A stretch of 64,000 nucleotides of DNA from an uncultured Lachnospiraceae bacterium (GTDB lineage: Bacteria; Bacillota; Clostridia; Lachnospirales; Lachnospiraceae): contig CAMXPV010000002.1 in assembly GCA_947245585.1 (NCBI GenBank), positions 99,083 through 163,082 of the forward strand. Reading direction: 5' to 3'. The translations under genes and the position numbers were made by a program. The notes under the pieces were generated by a model that saw only the letters and a list, made by a program, of their open reading frames with translations, was not told where the DNA came from and searched no databases. The first letter of the stretch is position 1. Every line of letters begins with the position of its first letter. This document shows, piece by piece, positions 45,829 to 55,631 of the stretch.

Positions 45829-46602
45829 TCACTCTTTCCATATAAAAATATCAATAAATGCTGCAACTACTACAATACATCCTTCGCAAAAAAGTACAAA
45901 AAATCCAGCCGTATCGCCGGTCACTCCCCCAAATTCCTTCCTGCTGCGATAATAATAATAAACCAGCGTTAAGACAGCCGCCGCTGCCACAATCAAACCT
46001 GCGGGAAAAGACTGGAAACACATCAAGCCAACACATAGCGCACTCTGTAAAGATAATGAGCCTTTCACAACCTTTTTATGGGAACTGTCTGCGAAAGTAT
46101 AAAGCATACCATCTTTTTTTGCGAGTGGAAAGGAAACGGCACTAATACCGCACAAACAGCGCGACAGGAAAAAGCCACAGCATACAATCTTTAACATTGC
46201 ATCACTTTCTATTTCCGAAAATGTACCAAAAAGAACCAATCCATAAGCAGCGAGCATAATGACTGTAAAGGCGCCAATATGGGAATCCTTTAATATTTCC
46301 AGCTTTCTCTCCTTTGGGTTGTAAGAATGTATCGCATCCATCGTATCCATAAAGCCATCTACATGAAATCCACCCGTAATAAAAATCGGAATAGCCATCC
46401 CTATCACTGTCCTGCACCCAACCCCTATATGGTAAACGCCGCATAAATAATTCCAGAAATAAATGCTACCGCCAATCAGTGCCCCTATCCACGGAAAAAA
46501 ACAAAAAACATATTTCATGTCATCTTCTTTCCATTCAAATTGGGGAACAGGAATTTTAGAATAAATGGATACTGCTATAAAAAAGGATTTTATCACTTGC
46601 AT
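45829..46602 (-). CDS. cobS: Cobalamin (5'-phosphate) synthase
   Basis: A 257-residue membrane enzyme with KIPVPQFEWKEDDMKYVFCFFPWIG, then FITGGFHVDGFMDTMDAIHSY, the metal/phosphate motif, and KDSHIGAFTVIML. It joins AdoCbi-GDP with alpha-ribazole. Helices fill most of the protein. Confidence 0.93.
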   Translation of the reverse strand: MQVIKSFFIAVSIYSKIPVPQFEWKEDDMKYVFCFFPWIGALIGGSIYFWNYLCGVYHIGVGCRTVIGMAIPIFITGGFHVDGFMDTMDAIHSYNPKERKLEILKDSHIGAFTVIMLAAYGLVLFGTFSEIESDAMLKIVCCGFFLSRCLCGISAVSFPLAKKDGMLYTFADSSHKKVVKGSLSLQSALCVGLMCFQSFPAGLIVAAAAVLTLVYYYYRSRKEFGGVTGDTAGFFVLFCEGCIVVVAAFIDIFIWKE

Positions 46603-46623
46603 TTCTTTTTCCTTTCACCACTA

Positions 46624-47157
46624 CTATTTTATTATTACCGGAATCCCTTCTACCACTTCCACTACTCGGTCAGCCAATGCCGCAAGTTTTTGATTAATCT
46701 TTCCCATTGCCCGAATATACTTCGTTGTTGTTTCATCGTAAGTAATTCCATCTTCAAATACGTTATTGCTTACCACAACTAAATGATTTGTCTGCTCTTT
46801 CAGCATCTTTATATCTCGTATGACATTTTCCGTAACCTGTATTTCCGTCATAGCCTTTTTCTCTGAAAACATCTCATTTGCCGTCAAATTAGAGATACAT
46901 TCCAGCAAAACAGCCCTGTCTCCATCTTCCATTTTTTCCAGTGCGCTGGAAATCCGTACAGGCTGCTCAATCGTGAAAAAACCTTTCCCATTTCTTAGCT
47001 TCCTATGTCTATCAACCTTTTTCCTTCCCTCGTCATCAAAAACCTGCATCGTTGCAAGATAATATTTTCTCATACCTGCCTGTGCAAGAGAAACAGCCAT
47101 TTTCTCCGCATAAGAAGATTTGCCGCTTCCACTTCCTCCAACAACCAAAACCATCAT
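46624..47157 (-). CDS. cobU: Adenosylcobinamide kinase / guanylyltransferase
   Basis: A 177-residue CobU: VLVVGGSGSGKSSYAEKMAV (P-loop), DRHRKLRNGKGF (His for GMP transfer), LLECISNLTANEMF, and VVSNNVFEDGITYDETT. It makes AdoCbi-GDP. Its ATG overlaps the CobT stop (TAATG). Confidence 0.93.
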   Translation of the reverse strand: MMVLVVGGSGSGKSSYAEKMAVSLAQAGMRKYYLATMQVFDDEGRKKVDRHRKLRNGKGFFTIEQPVRISSALEKMEDGDRAVLLECISNLTANEMFSEKKAMTEIQVTENVIRDIKMLKEQTNHLVVVSNNVFEDGITYDETTTKYIRAMGKINQKLAALADRVVEVVEGIPVIIK

Positions 47158-48254
47158 TATGATAAATACCTTTCATATTGTTCTACACTGATATCTGAAA
47201 ACAGCGTTCTTTTACGATATACACACATTGCCATTTCCAATAGCGACAGCATCATCACTGCCCCCGTTCCTTCGCCCAATGCCATTCTGCCGTCTATCAC
47301 AGGTTCTATCCCTAATTCCTTCATAAGTTTCTCAACTGCTGGTTCTTTGCCTTTATGTGACGGAATCAGATATCGTATTGTTCCCTGCGCAATTCTTTCT
47401 GAAAGCAATGCTGCTACCATGCTGATCACACCATCAAGCACTATCGGTATATGGAAAACGCCGCCGCCAATACAGACTCCAACAAGCCCGGCAATGTCCA
47501 ATCCTCCGACTGTTTGGAGTACAATGAGAGGTTCCGCTTCATAAAGTTTATACTTTTTGACTGCCTCAGTAATCATCTGCTTTTTACGCTGTAATTTTTC
47601 ATCGCAAAGTCCAGCGCCCCTTCCAGTCACTTCATCTGCCTCACATCTTAACAATGCCGCTGCAACCGCACTGCTCGTTGTCGTATTTCCAATCCCCATT
47701 TCCCCGGTTGCGAGGATTTGATACCCCTTCCTTTTGCACTCTTCCACAATTCCTATACCAGTAAAAATTGCCCTGACAGTTTCTTCTCTTGTCATAGCCG
47801 GCTCCTTACTAAAATTTCTGGTACCGCAGCGGACTTTTTTGTTAAGCACTCCTGCAATCTGTTCTTTTCCATTGATTCCAATATCTACAGGAATCGTGTC
47901 CGCCCCTATCTTCGCCGCCATTTTTCCTACGGATGATGCACCCTTTCCCATCTGCGCTGCTACTGCCGCTGTGACTTCCTGACCGGACTGGCTAATGCCT
48001 TCCTCTACAATTCCATTATCTGCGCACATGATGATGACAGCTTTTTTTGAAATATCAATTTCATCCGTACCTAAAATCGCGCCAATCTGTGCGGTGATCG
48101 TTTCAAATCTTCCCATCCCATCAAGAGGCTTGGCTATGGAATCCCAATTTTTCAATACCTTTTTGTATATTTTACAGTCCGGTTCCTGCAAATTAAGTTT
48201 CTTCAAGGTTTCGTCTGTATGGTTATCTAATATGTGCCTCCCTGAGTATTCCAT
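47157..48254 (-). CDS. cobT: Nicotinate-nucleotide--dimethylbenzimidazole phosphoribosyltransferase
   Basis: A 365-residue Cob[76 protein letters not shown] and the acid near the C terminus ([12 protein letters not shown]). It activates the lower-ligand base as alpha-ribazole phosphate. Its GGAGG site lies inside the end of cbiP. Confidence 0.94.
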   Translation of the reverse strand: MEYSGRHILDNHTDETLKKLNLQEPDCKIYKKVLKNWDSIAKPLDGMGRFETITAQIGAILGTDEIDISKKAVIIMCADNGIVEEGISQSGQEVTAAVAAQMGKGASSVGKMAAKIGADTIPVDIGINGKEQIAGVLNKKVRCGTRNFSKEPAMTREETVRAIFTGIGIVEECKRKGYQILATGEMGIGNTTTSSAVAAALLRCEADEVTGRGAGLCDEKLQRKKQMITEAVKKYKLYEAEPLIVLQTVGGLDIAGLVGVCIGGGVFHIPIVLDGVISMVAALLSERIAQGTIRYLIPSHKGKEPAVEKLMKELGIEPVIDGRMALGEGTGAVMMLSLLEMAMCVYRKRTLFSDISVEQYERYLS

Positions 48255-49707
48255 ATATTTCCTCCATGTTTAGATATTCTGATAAGATATCTGCCAGCTT
48301 ATCATACTGTTTCTCTTTAAAATCCTTATAATCAATGCAGGATTCAATGAATAATCCCTTATTTTCAGCCAATGCAGTCACAAGAGCGTTTGCAATCGCA
48401 GCCCTGTCAAATATCCCGTGAATATACGTTCCACATACATTTTTATTTCTTCCGGTCACAAACGCCGTTTCCATATTCAACAACTCAGATTTATTCGGAG
48501 AATGCCCGCTATCCCCCACATGTATCTCATATCCATTAAACTCCAATCCTGAAAGTATGGAAAAAAAACCTTCCATTTTATTCACTGTACCGTGTACCTG
48601 ACGGCGCACTTTTTCACGTTTCAGCCTCGTTGTGACAGGCAGTAATCCCATTCCTTTCATGGTTCCGCCATTTTCCATTCCTTCTGGATCAGAAATATGC
48701 TCCCCCATCATCTGATACCCGCCGCAAATACCACAAACCGGTATATTTTCCGCCATTTTTATAACTGCTGCTTCCAATCCTCTCCCACGCATCCAGTCAA
48801 GGTCACTCATTGTGTTCTTGCTGCCCGGTAAAAAGACCATATCCGGACATCCTAATTCCGCTGCTGATGCAACATAGCGAACAGACACCTCCGGTATCTG
48901 TTCAAACACATTAAAATCCGTAAAATTAGAAATTCTGGGATACCTGATGACTGCTATATCTATCTTTCTTTTTTCTTTTTTTCTAAAGCGCTCTGTCAGA
49001 CTGTCCTCATCCTCTAATCGTATATCCATATAGGGTACTACCCCTGTTACCGGAATACCTCCCTTTTCTTCCAGTATCTCAATGCCGGAATCAAGCAGTG
49101 AGCGGTCTCCCCTGAATTTATTAATAATCAGTCCTCTCACACGTTTCTTTTCCTCTTCCGTAAGCAGCAGCAGCGTTCCTAAAAGCTGTGCGAATACACC
49201 GCCCCTGTCAATATCGCCTGCCAGCAATACCGGAGCATCCACAATCTCTGCCAGTCCCATGTTGACAATATCATTCTCGCGTAAGTTTACCTCTGCCGGA
49301 CTTCCAGCGCCTTCTATCACAATGATATCTGCCATTTCCTCTAACTTTCGGAAAGCTCTCTTAATATCCGGAATCAGCCCTCGTTTATAAGAAAAATATT
49401 CCCTCGCGCTCATATTTCCAAGAACCTGCCCATTTACAATTACCTGTGAACCTGTATGGTCTGTCGGCTTTAATAAAATCGGATTCATGCAGACCAACGG
49501 GGTAATCCCTGCTGCTTCTGCCTGCATGACCTGAGCCCTTCCCATTTCAAGTCCTTCCTCTGTAACAAAAGAATTAAGCGCCATATTCTGTGACTTAAAA
49601 GGAGCTACTCTGTATCCATCCCGTTTCATTATCCTGCATAGTCCCGCTACCAAAAGACTCTTTCCTGCACCGGACATGGTTCCCTGAATCATAATAACCT
49701 TTGCCAT
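48223..49707 (-). CDS. cbiP: Cobyric acid synthase
   Basis: A 494-residue amidotransferase: [20 protein letters not shown] (P-loop), [49 protein letters not shown] (catalytic Cys) and YIHGIFD near the end. It amidates carboxylates b, d, e and g. It overlaps cobT by 32 bases; GAGAGG precedes its ATG. Confidence 0.94.
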   Translation of the reverse strand: MAKVIMIQGTMSGAGKSLLVAGLCRIMKRDGYRVAPFKSQNMALNSFVTEEGLEMGRAQVMQAEAAGITPLVCMNPILLKPTDHTGSQVIVNGQVLGNMSAREYFSYKRGLIPDIKRAFRKLEEMADIIVIEGAGSPAEVNLRENDIVNMGLAEIVDAPVLLAGDIDRGGVFAQLLGTLLLLTEEEKKRVRGLIINKFRGDRSLLDSGIEILEEKGGIPVTGVVPYMDIRLEDEDSLTERFRKKEKRKIDIAVIRYPRISNFTDFNVFEQIPEVSVRYVASAAELGCPDMVFLPGSKNTMSDLDWMRGRGLEAAVIKMAENIPVCGICGGYQMMGEHISDPEGMENGGTMKGMGLLPVTTRLKREKVRRQVHGTVNKMEGFFSILSGLEFNGYEIHVGDSGHSPNKSELLNMETAFVTGRNKNVCGTYIHGIFDRAAIANALVTALAENKGLFIESCIDYKDFKEKQYDKLADILSEYLNMEEIYGILREAHIR

Positions 49708-49709
49708 AA

Positions 49710-50504
49710 TTACCTCTCATATTTTCCAATCTGCTTCATATACGCAAGAAGCTTTTCGTTTCCAATAAAGTCTTTTTCATTCATATCATATAATCGTTCG
49801 ATAAAATCCGATTCAAAAATCTCCTCTGGCGTCCCATATCGTTCCACATACTCTCCTTTCAGGCAGAGTATTTTATCGGAAACAATCTTTGCCAGTTCCA
49901 ATTCATGTAAGGACATAATAACAGTCAGTCCTTTTTTCTCCCTCATTTCCTGTAATAATAGCAAAAATTCAAGCTTATATTTGATATCCAGATAAGACGT
50001 CGGTTCATCTAATATCACAATTTCAGGTTCCTGACAGATTGCCCTCGCCAGCATCACCCGTTGCTTTTGCCCGTCGCTTATCTTGCCAAAGTCTTTTTCG
50101 CTGATGTCTGTTATATGGGTAAGCTGCATCATTTCATCTACAATCCGCTCATCTGCTTCGGATAAAATGCCAAACCATCCGGTATATGGATAACGCCCGG
50201 TTGCAACCATGTCTCTGCAGCTTTTCAGTTCTACCCTTACCCTCTCCGTAAACACTACGGACATTTTCTTTGCCAGTTCCTCTGCCTTCATTTCAGACAA
50301 ATCATCTTCTCCAAGATATACTGCTCCGCCAAGTAACCCAAGCTGCCCTGCAATACTTTTTAAAACGGTAGATTTACCCGCACCATTTGGTCCGATCAGG
50401 CACAGGATTTCTCCTTCCCGCAGTTCAATTTCCATATCCTTGATCAACGGTTTATTATCATACCCCACACACATTTTTTTCGTGGAAAAATAATAGTTCT
50501 TCAT
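49710..50504 (-). CDS. btuD: ABC transporter ATP-binding protein (BtuD/FecE-like)
   Basis: About 264 residues: Walker [21 protein letters not shown], signature [19 protein letters not shown] (ISDGQ rather than LSGGQ), Walker [14 protein letters not shown] and [10 protein letters not shown]. It powers uptake of a corrinoid or cobalt chelate with the next two genes. The ATG at 50504 is preferred; a longer frame starts at 50543. Confidence 0.9.
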   Translation of the reverse strand: MKNYYFSTKKMCVGYDNKPLIKDMEIELREGEILCLIGPNGAGKSTVLKSIAGQLGLLGGAVYLGEDDLSEMKAEELAKKMSVVFTERVRVELKSCRDMVATGRYPYTGWFGILSEADERIVDEMMQLTHITDISEKDFGKISDGQKQRVMLARAICQEPEIVILDEPTSYLDIKYKLEFLLLLQEMREKKGLTVIMSLHELELAKIVSDKILCLKGEYVERYGTPEEIFESDFIERLYDMNEKDFIGNEKLLAYMKQIGKYER

Positions 50505-50560
50505 GCTTTTCGATTCTCTTTTCGTCCAAACGAAACATAGCAAATCTTAGGTGGTGTTCT

Positions 50561-51583
50561 TTAGCGCCTTAGATTTGCTTTTCGTTTTATAATCCAAAGC
50601 ACCACTGGCGCACCGAAAATCGCCGTCACGGTGCTAATACTCAGTTCTGTTGGCGCAAGTATTGTTTTCGCAAGCAAATCACAAAACAAGCAAAAAGCAC
50701 TTCCCCCAACAAAGCAGGCAGGTATCATCCAAATTGGCTCTGTTGTATTCAGCAATTTCTTGACCAAATGCGGCACTGCAATTCCAACAAAAGAAATCGG
50801 TCCCGCAAATGCCACAATACACGCAGATAAAATACTGGAGAAAATTACAATACACACACGCAAAAGGCGTAAATTAACACCCACATTCCGCGCATAAACA
50901 TCTCCCAACTGGTAAGCGCCAAGTGGCTTTGACATCAGAAAAACTGTCAAAGACGCGGCGGCAACCACAACGGTCATAACTTTTACGTTTTCCCATGTCA
51001 TTCCCGAAAAACTTCCCCGTGACCAGTTGTGAAGATTTACAATATCCGCATCATTGGCAAAGGTAACTACTAATTCCGTGACCGCCGAGCAAATGTAACC
51101 TATCATAACTCCGCTGACTACCAGCATTGACATATTATGGATTCTATGGGACATCAAAAGTACAAAGCCCATAGATAGCATAGCTCCAATAAACGCAGCC
51201 AAAATCATAGTTGCCGATGTCATCCTGACTCCCCTTCCCATGAGAAAAACCATTACAAGCGCCACCACCATTTTAGCCCCGGAAGAAATTCCTAAAACAA
51301 ACGGTCCTGCAATCGGATTATTGAAGAATGTTTGCAAAAGATATCCGGCAAGAGAAAGCGCACCCCCGAGAAGCAACACGGCTATCGCCCTCGGAAGCCT
51401 GATATCCCACAGAATTCTTGTTACCGTTCCATTACTTTCCTGCCCGCTAAATATTCTTGCCACATCCGGCAATGCAATTCTGACACTTCCAATACAAATA
51501 TTTAATATGAAAAAAATCAAAACGCAGGCTCCAAGCAAAAAGAAAGCCGCAATTTTTCTATGTTTTCTGTTTTTATGCATCAT
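50561..51583 (-). CDS. btuC: ABC transporter permease (BtuC/FecCD-like)
   Basis: A 340-residue permease with about nine to ten helices and the family motifs RLPRAIAVLLLGGALSLAGYLLQ, NNPIAGPFVLGISSGAKM, FAGPISFVGIAVPHLVK. AAAGG lies 8 bases before its ATG. Substrate is expected to be corrinoid by its riboswitch-controlled operon. Confidence 0.91.
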   Translation of the reverse strand: MMHKNRKHRKIAAFFLLGACVLIFFILNICIGSVRIALPDVARIFSGQESNGTVTRILWDIRLPRAIAVLLLGGALSLAGYLLQTFFNNPIAGPFVLGISSGAKMVVALVMVFLMGRGVRMTSATMILAAFIGAMLSMGFVLLMSHRIHNMSMLVVSGVMIGYICSAVTELVVTFANDADIVNLHNWSRGSFSGMTWENVKVMTVVVAAASLTVFLMSKPLGAYQLGDVYARNVGVNLRLLRVCIVIFSSILSACIVAFAGPISFVGIAVPHLVKKLLNTTEPIWMIPACFVGGSAFCLFCDLLAKTILAPTELSISTVTAIFGAPVVLWIIKRKANLRR

Positions 51584-51595
51584 AATCGCAGCCTT

Positions 51596-52771
51596 TCACT
51601 CTAAATGATAAAGATAGTTCATATCATCATTTTCTCCCTGTATCATCGAATGGATATCCTCAATGAAATATCCGATTGCAAGGGATTGCTGGTACATATC
51701 GTTTGTTGTACACCACACATTTCCATTCTCCACAGCCTTAAAATCCGCAAGCAGCTCACATTTATCAAGCAACTCCTCTACACTGGAAACACCTCCATCA
51801 ATAGAGCTGTTATAAATCAGGAAATCTGCATCTTTTGCACTGGCATAAAATTCTTCGACCTGTATATTCATGGTAGAACGCTTTGTTTCAGAATCGCCTA
51901 AATTTTGAAAGATATAGTTTCCACCTGCAAGTTCTATCATCTTCGGAACATAATCAGAAGATTGGCGTACCTGTACCATACCATTGGAAGTAATGAAAAA
52001 GAAGGCTACTGTTTTATCTGTTCTCTCAGATGCACTTACTCTCTCAAGAATTGCTGCCTGATCCGTAAATATCCTTTCTGCCTCCTCTTCCTTTCCAAGC
52101 AGCGCCCCATAAAATTTCACCCATTCTACCCTGCCAAGCGGATGTGACTCATAACTGGAATAGTCTATCATAACAGGGATTCCAAAGTTTTCCAGATTTT
52201 CCACTACTTCAGGCGAATGCGAAATCATCATATTTTCTATGGCAAGCGCACAATGATTTGAAACAAGCAGTTCATAATCCGGCTTGCTGTATTTACCCGC
52301 ATAAAGGATATTACCCTTTTGCATTTCCTCTCTGGCTGCTTCAATAAACCAGCCATCTTCCTTTTGCCCTGAAAAAGTAATAGAATTTAATCCATCCAAT
52401 TCACTGAAAATATCCATCGCCGAAGATGCCACAAGATAGATGTCTTTTATCGGACGCCTAAGCACCACAATTTCTTTATCTAAAGTTTGCGGTACATCCC
52501 CATTTTCCGGTACAATCAAAAACTGCGTGCCATCCATTGTTATCGTAAGCAGGGTATAACCGCCCTCATAATAATCAACTTTAAAATTTTCCGCATACTG
52601 TAACTCTAAGCTTCTCTCATAAACCAGTTCTTCTCCTGAATCCAAATCTGATTCTTCCTCTATATCTGCCATTACTTCAGAATCGGGAGAAGGACTGCCA
52701 CAGCCATACAGCCATAGCAGCCCCACAAGAAACAAAAGAAACAAAACAGATGCCTTTTTTCTTCCTCTCAT
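51596..52771 (-). CDS. btuF: Corrinoid/iron-siderophore-type substrate-binding lipoprotein (BtuF-like)
   Basis: About 391 residues with a signal peptide and lipobox at LWLYGCGS, then an acidic linker. The mature part has the FecB/BtuF fold pattern: VVLRRPIKDIYLVASSAM, YELLVSNHCALAIENMM, and SPEVVENLENFGIPVMID, ending with IAIGYFIEDIHSM-like helices. It delivers its ligand to the permease. The ATG at 52771 follows GGGGAAT. Confidence 0.85.
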   Translation of the reverse strand: MRGRKKASVLFLLFLVGLLWLYGCGSPSPDSEVMADIEEESDLDSGEELVYERSLELQYAENFKVDYYEGGYTLLTITMDGTQFLIVPENGDVPQTLDKEIVVLRRPIKDIYLVASSAMDIFSELDGLNSITFSGQKEDGWFIEAAREEMQKGNILYAGKYSKPDYELLVSNHCALAIENMMISHSPEVVENLENFGIPVMIDYSSYESHPLGRVEWVKFYGALLGKEEEAERIFTDQAAILERVSASERTDKTVAFFFITSNGMVQVRQSSDYVPKMIELAGGNYIFQNLGDSETKRSTMNIQVEEFYASAKDADFLIYNSSIDGGVSSVEELLDKCELLADFKAVENGNVWCTTNDMYQQSLAIGYFIEDIHSMIQGENDDMNYLYHLE

Positions 52772-52824
52772 CTTATTCCCCACTTTTGGAGGCAAAAAGA
52801 TTTTCTTAGAAAATTTTTTGCCTT

Positions 52825-53766
52825 TTATTCTTTGACTGCTGTATCTAAATGGAAAGTGAGTGTATATTCTATTTCATGAGGTTTACTCATCGCTACAGTG
52901 TCGCCGATAATATCCATTGGTTCATCAAATATAAGAACAGGAATCTCAAATATAGAATCGCCTTCCGTATTTACTGGCAGATATTTTTCTCCATTCACTA
53001 TCATATAATCATAATTAGGGCTGTTCCATTGTACGGTTGCCATCGCTTTTCCACCTGCCACAGTTACTGATACGGGAGACAAAATTTCCGCCTTTCCGCT
53101 TCCGCCTGCAAAGGTAATTCCCATACTATATGTACCATCTTCCAAAGATACTTCATCATTTACCTGTTCATCATTCTCAAGCGGCACCGGATTGGAGACG
53201 CTGACCTTATGGTCGTACCATTTTCCCTTTGTCCCAATAAGCGCCAGATCAAATTCGCTCTCCAGCAAGGGAACAGGCACATCAAAACCATAAACTTCTT
53301 CCGTCATACCGTCACTGTATGTGACTGTATCTTCTGTCGGTAAAAGCAGCTCTGCTCCTTCTTCCGACGCATCTTCAGCCAGTCCGGGATAAAGATTTAA
53401 AATCTTTTTTGAACCAAGGGTAATATGTATTGTCATTTCCCCGTTCTCTACTGTCAGCGTTCCCTTGCCCTCGCAGGTTTCATTGACACGAAACATACTG
53501 CTGTCTGTCGTAAACTCTGCTGTATAAATCCCATCTGCCAGCTCTGCTGTATCCTGATTCTGCTTATCTGTTTCATCACTTTCAGGTTCTTTTTCCATTG
53601 GTTCTTCAGGCAATGTTTCCGTTACAGTTTCTGATGATTGCTCTGTATCCTCTTCTACAGTAACATCTACCGCAGAATCTGATTCCTGCGCATTATTGTT
53701 ATTTCCACAACCCCCAGACAACGTGACAGAGAGAAGCGCAATAGCAATTATTATATTCTTCTTCAT
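52825..53766 (-). CDS. Repeat-containing lipoprotein in the cobalamin operon (function unknown)
   Basis: A 313-residue lipoprotein: signal peptide to LSGGCGNNN, then an acidic low-complexity linker (about 22-75). Two homologous domains follow: ELADGIYTAEFTTDSSMFRV... with VENGEMTIHITLGS, and SLEDGTYSMGITFAGGSGKA... with VAGGKAMATVQWNS. Each then holds a PVPLLES/PVLIFDE strand and a final strand before the next. The strand pattern is that of an Ig-like or NEAT-like sandwich. Being between CbiK and BtuF in a riboswitch operon suggests extracellular corrinoid, haem or cobalt binding. NEAT identity is only a guess. Confidence 0.6.
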   Translation of the reverse strand: MKKNIIIAIALLSVTLSGGCGNNNNAQESDSAVDVTVEEDTEQSSETVTETLPEEPMEKEPESDETDKQNQDTAELADGIYTAEFTTDSSMFRVNETCEGKGTLTVENGEMTIHITLGSKKILNLYPGLAEDASEEGAELLLPTEDTVTYSDGMTEEVYGFDVPVPLLESEFDLALIGTKGKWYDHKVSVSNPVPLENDEQVNDEVSLEDGTYSMGITFAGGSGKAEILSPVSVTVAGGKAMATVQWNSPNYDYMIVNGEKYLPVNTEGDSIFEIPVLIFDEPMDIIGDTVAMSKPHEIEYTLTFHLDTAVKE

Positions 53767-53782
53767 GATTCTTACCCGCCTG

Positions 53783-55057
53783 TTAATCTTTCATTACATC
53801 TGCCGTATGCTCTACATAAAGCTGCTGAATTGCTTGAATAGAACCAAGACCTTCAATCTGCGCATCCACGCTTTCAAAATTTCCAGAAGCCTTGAACATG
53901 CTAATCCATGAATCCTCATCTTCTCCTGCCATGTCATTATTGGCATGGTCTCCTGCAACAACCATCAACGGACGAAGGATTACCTTTGTATAACCCGCCT
54001 GTTTCACAGCATCTATCACCGCTTCGCAAGATGTTTCTTCCGGTTCCCCTTCCACTGTTCCGATAAATGCATTGACACAGCCAATGTCTGTCATTTGTGT
54101 CTGCATCTGACTGTAACTTACCTTTGCTGCATGGGAAGTGCCATGTCCCAGAAATACGAACGCTGTCCCATCCTCCTGCGCTTCTGCCAAACTCCCAAAA
54201 CCTGCGTCCGCCACAGCTTCCGCAAGGATTGCTTCCGCTACCGCTGCTTTGTCCTCATTGACAACAGATGCATCCGCACCGACCTCGCCAAGAAGCGGCT
54301 CTGCAATCTTTACTGTTTCAAACTGATCTCTATATACTTCAACTGTCTCCATCAGTTCATCATACTCTGCCCCATGCATCAGATGAGTAGGCTGTACCAC
54401 TAAATTCTTTACTCCGTTTCCTACTGCACGTTCCAATGCCTGATCCATATTGTCAATGAACTCTCCGTCTCTCGCCTGCACATGGTTGATAATAATCTGC
54501 GCCGTAAAAGCCCTTCTTACAGACCAGTCAGGATTTGCTGTCTGTATTGCATCCTCTATTCCTTTGATATCTGCAACACGGCTGTCATTAAAAGAAGTCC
54601 CGAAACTGACTACCAGAATTTCATTTTCTCCGATATCGTCCTGATTTCTCGGATTGTCTTTGGAAGCGTCGCCTGTATCCCTGCCAAAATAATCAGGATC
54701 GGCTTCTTCCCCTTCCACCAGTTCTTTCTGGGCATCCGTCAGCGCATCCCATGCCGCTTTTGCCTGAGCGCACTGCGCATCAGTGTCTTCTGTTCTCTTT
54801 TGTACATAGATTGCATCAATCAATGCTGCAACTTCATCTGCTGCTGCCTGATCAGAAACAACGTCATCCCCTGTCTCCGATTCATCCGCCTGATTTTGGC
54901 TGTCATTCTCTTCTGCCGATTCTGCACTCTTTGTATCTCCCTCCTCTGACTGTACGGTATTTTCCGCCGATGCCGGGGCATCTTTTGAACAACCTGCCAG
55001 CACCAGTGAGCAGGTCATAACACCAGTTAATAAAACAGCTACTAATTTCTTTTTCAT
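53783..55057 (-). CDS. cbiK: Lipoprotein sirohydrochlorin cobaltochelatase
   Basis: A 424-residue protein with a signal peptide and lipobox at LVLAGCSK (residues 1-24), an acidic low-complexity linker and a helical region (about 70-120), then a CbiK chelatase domain (about 145-420). It starts ILVVSFGTSFNDSRVADIKG and has the active-site His residues in QPTHLMHGAEYDELM and VFLGHGTSHAAKVSY. CbiK puts cobalt into sirohydrochlorin, normally in the cytosol. Anchoring it outside the membrane resembles periplasmic CbiK of some sulfate reducers and may mean metal loading or scavenging. First gene after the cobalamin riboswitch. Confidence 0.9.
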   Translation of the reverse strand: MKKKLVAVLLTGVMTCSLVLAGCSKDAPASAENTVQSEEGDTKSAESAEENDSQNQADESETGDDVVSDQAAADEVAALIDAIYVQKRTEDTDAQCAQAKAAWDALTDAQKELVEGEEADPDYFGRDTGDASKDNPRNQDDIGENEILVVSFGTSFNDSRVADIKGIEDAIQTANPDWSVRRAFTAQIIINHVQARDGEFIDNMDQALERAVGNGVKNLVVQPTHLMHGAEYDELMETVEVYRDQFETVKIAEPLLGEVGADASVVNEDKAAVAEAILAEAVADAGFGSLAEAQEDGTAFVFLGHGTSHAAKVSYSQMQTQMTDIGCVNAFIGTVEGEPEETSCEAVIDAVKQAGYTKVILRPLMVVAGDHANNDMAGEDEDSWISMFKASGNFESVDAQIEGLGSIQAIQQLYVEHTADVMKD

Positions 55058-55116
55058 TTTCTCCTCGCTTCCTTCCCTGTCCTGTCGCTCTACAGGGATA
55101 TTATGTTAAATTTTAA

Positions 55117-55197
55117 TCGAGTAGGGAAGATTCATCTTCCCCTACTCGCCGCGTGGGGCGCACGTTGCGCAAGCAACAATTTCATCTGTGCGCCCCT
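55117..55197 (-). repeat. Leader hairpins between riboswitch terminator and cbiK
   Basis: Two inverted repeats occupy the leader: CGAGTAGGGAAGAT / ATCTTCCCCTACTCG (about 55118-55147, one bulge) and GGGGCGCAC / GTGCGCCCC (about 55155-55197) with an inner GTTGC/GCAAC stem. They are on the transcript between the riboswitch terminator and the first gene and may be a second control point or stability element. Confidence 0.5.
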
Positions 55198-55203
55198 GCG
55201 CAT

Positions 55204-55242
55204 AAAAAAATCCTCCACCATAATAACTACGGTAAAGGATTC
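55204..55242 (-). terminator. Riboswitch-linked Rho-independent terminator
   Basis: On the minus strand AATCCTTTACC pairs with GGTGGAGGATT (11 bp, two G-U) around a 10-base loop and is followed by seven T. It lies between the cobalamin aptamer and cbiK, as expected for an expression platform that stops transcription when cobalamin is bound. Confidence 0.75.
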
Positions 55243-55354
55243 ATACACAAAATAAGCCTGCCAAATGCACTAAAATAAACAATCTTCCATCGTGCTTTCT
55301 GCAAGTTCAAAACGTACAACCAGTTACTCGTGGTTTGAAACAAATGTTTCTGTA

Positions 55355-55550
55355 CAGCATTCAGGCAGGTCTCCCGGCTTATAGATCATCACATCAGCCG
55401 TCTTCCCAGGAAAGGATTTATTTAATTCCCAGTGACATATCGGCTTCTACTCCCTAATTACGGTGACGAGTTCGTACAGGATTTGCACCTGTTTCCCTTT
55501 TCACCAAAACCAATGCTCATTTCCCGCATTGTTCTGACACCTGTATACTA
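55355..55550 (-). promoter_or_regulatory. Cobalamin riboswitch
   Basis: The minus strand carries the conserved B12 box GCCGGGAGACCTGCCTG (about 55363-55379), an upstream core GGGAAACAGGTGCAAATCC (about 55478-55500) matching GGAA..GGTGxAAATCC, and paired arms around them, starting near ACAGGTGTCAG. It controls the 20-kb cobalamin operon. Exact ends are approximate. Confidence 0.92.
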
Positions 55551-55631
55551 TTTATTCAATTGTACAAGGTATAACACATTTTTTCCCTAATGTCAATAAC
55601 TGCAAATCAAATTTTTGTTACCTAAAACTTG

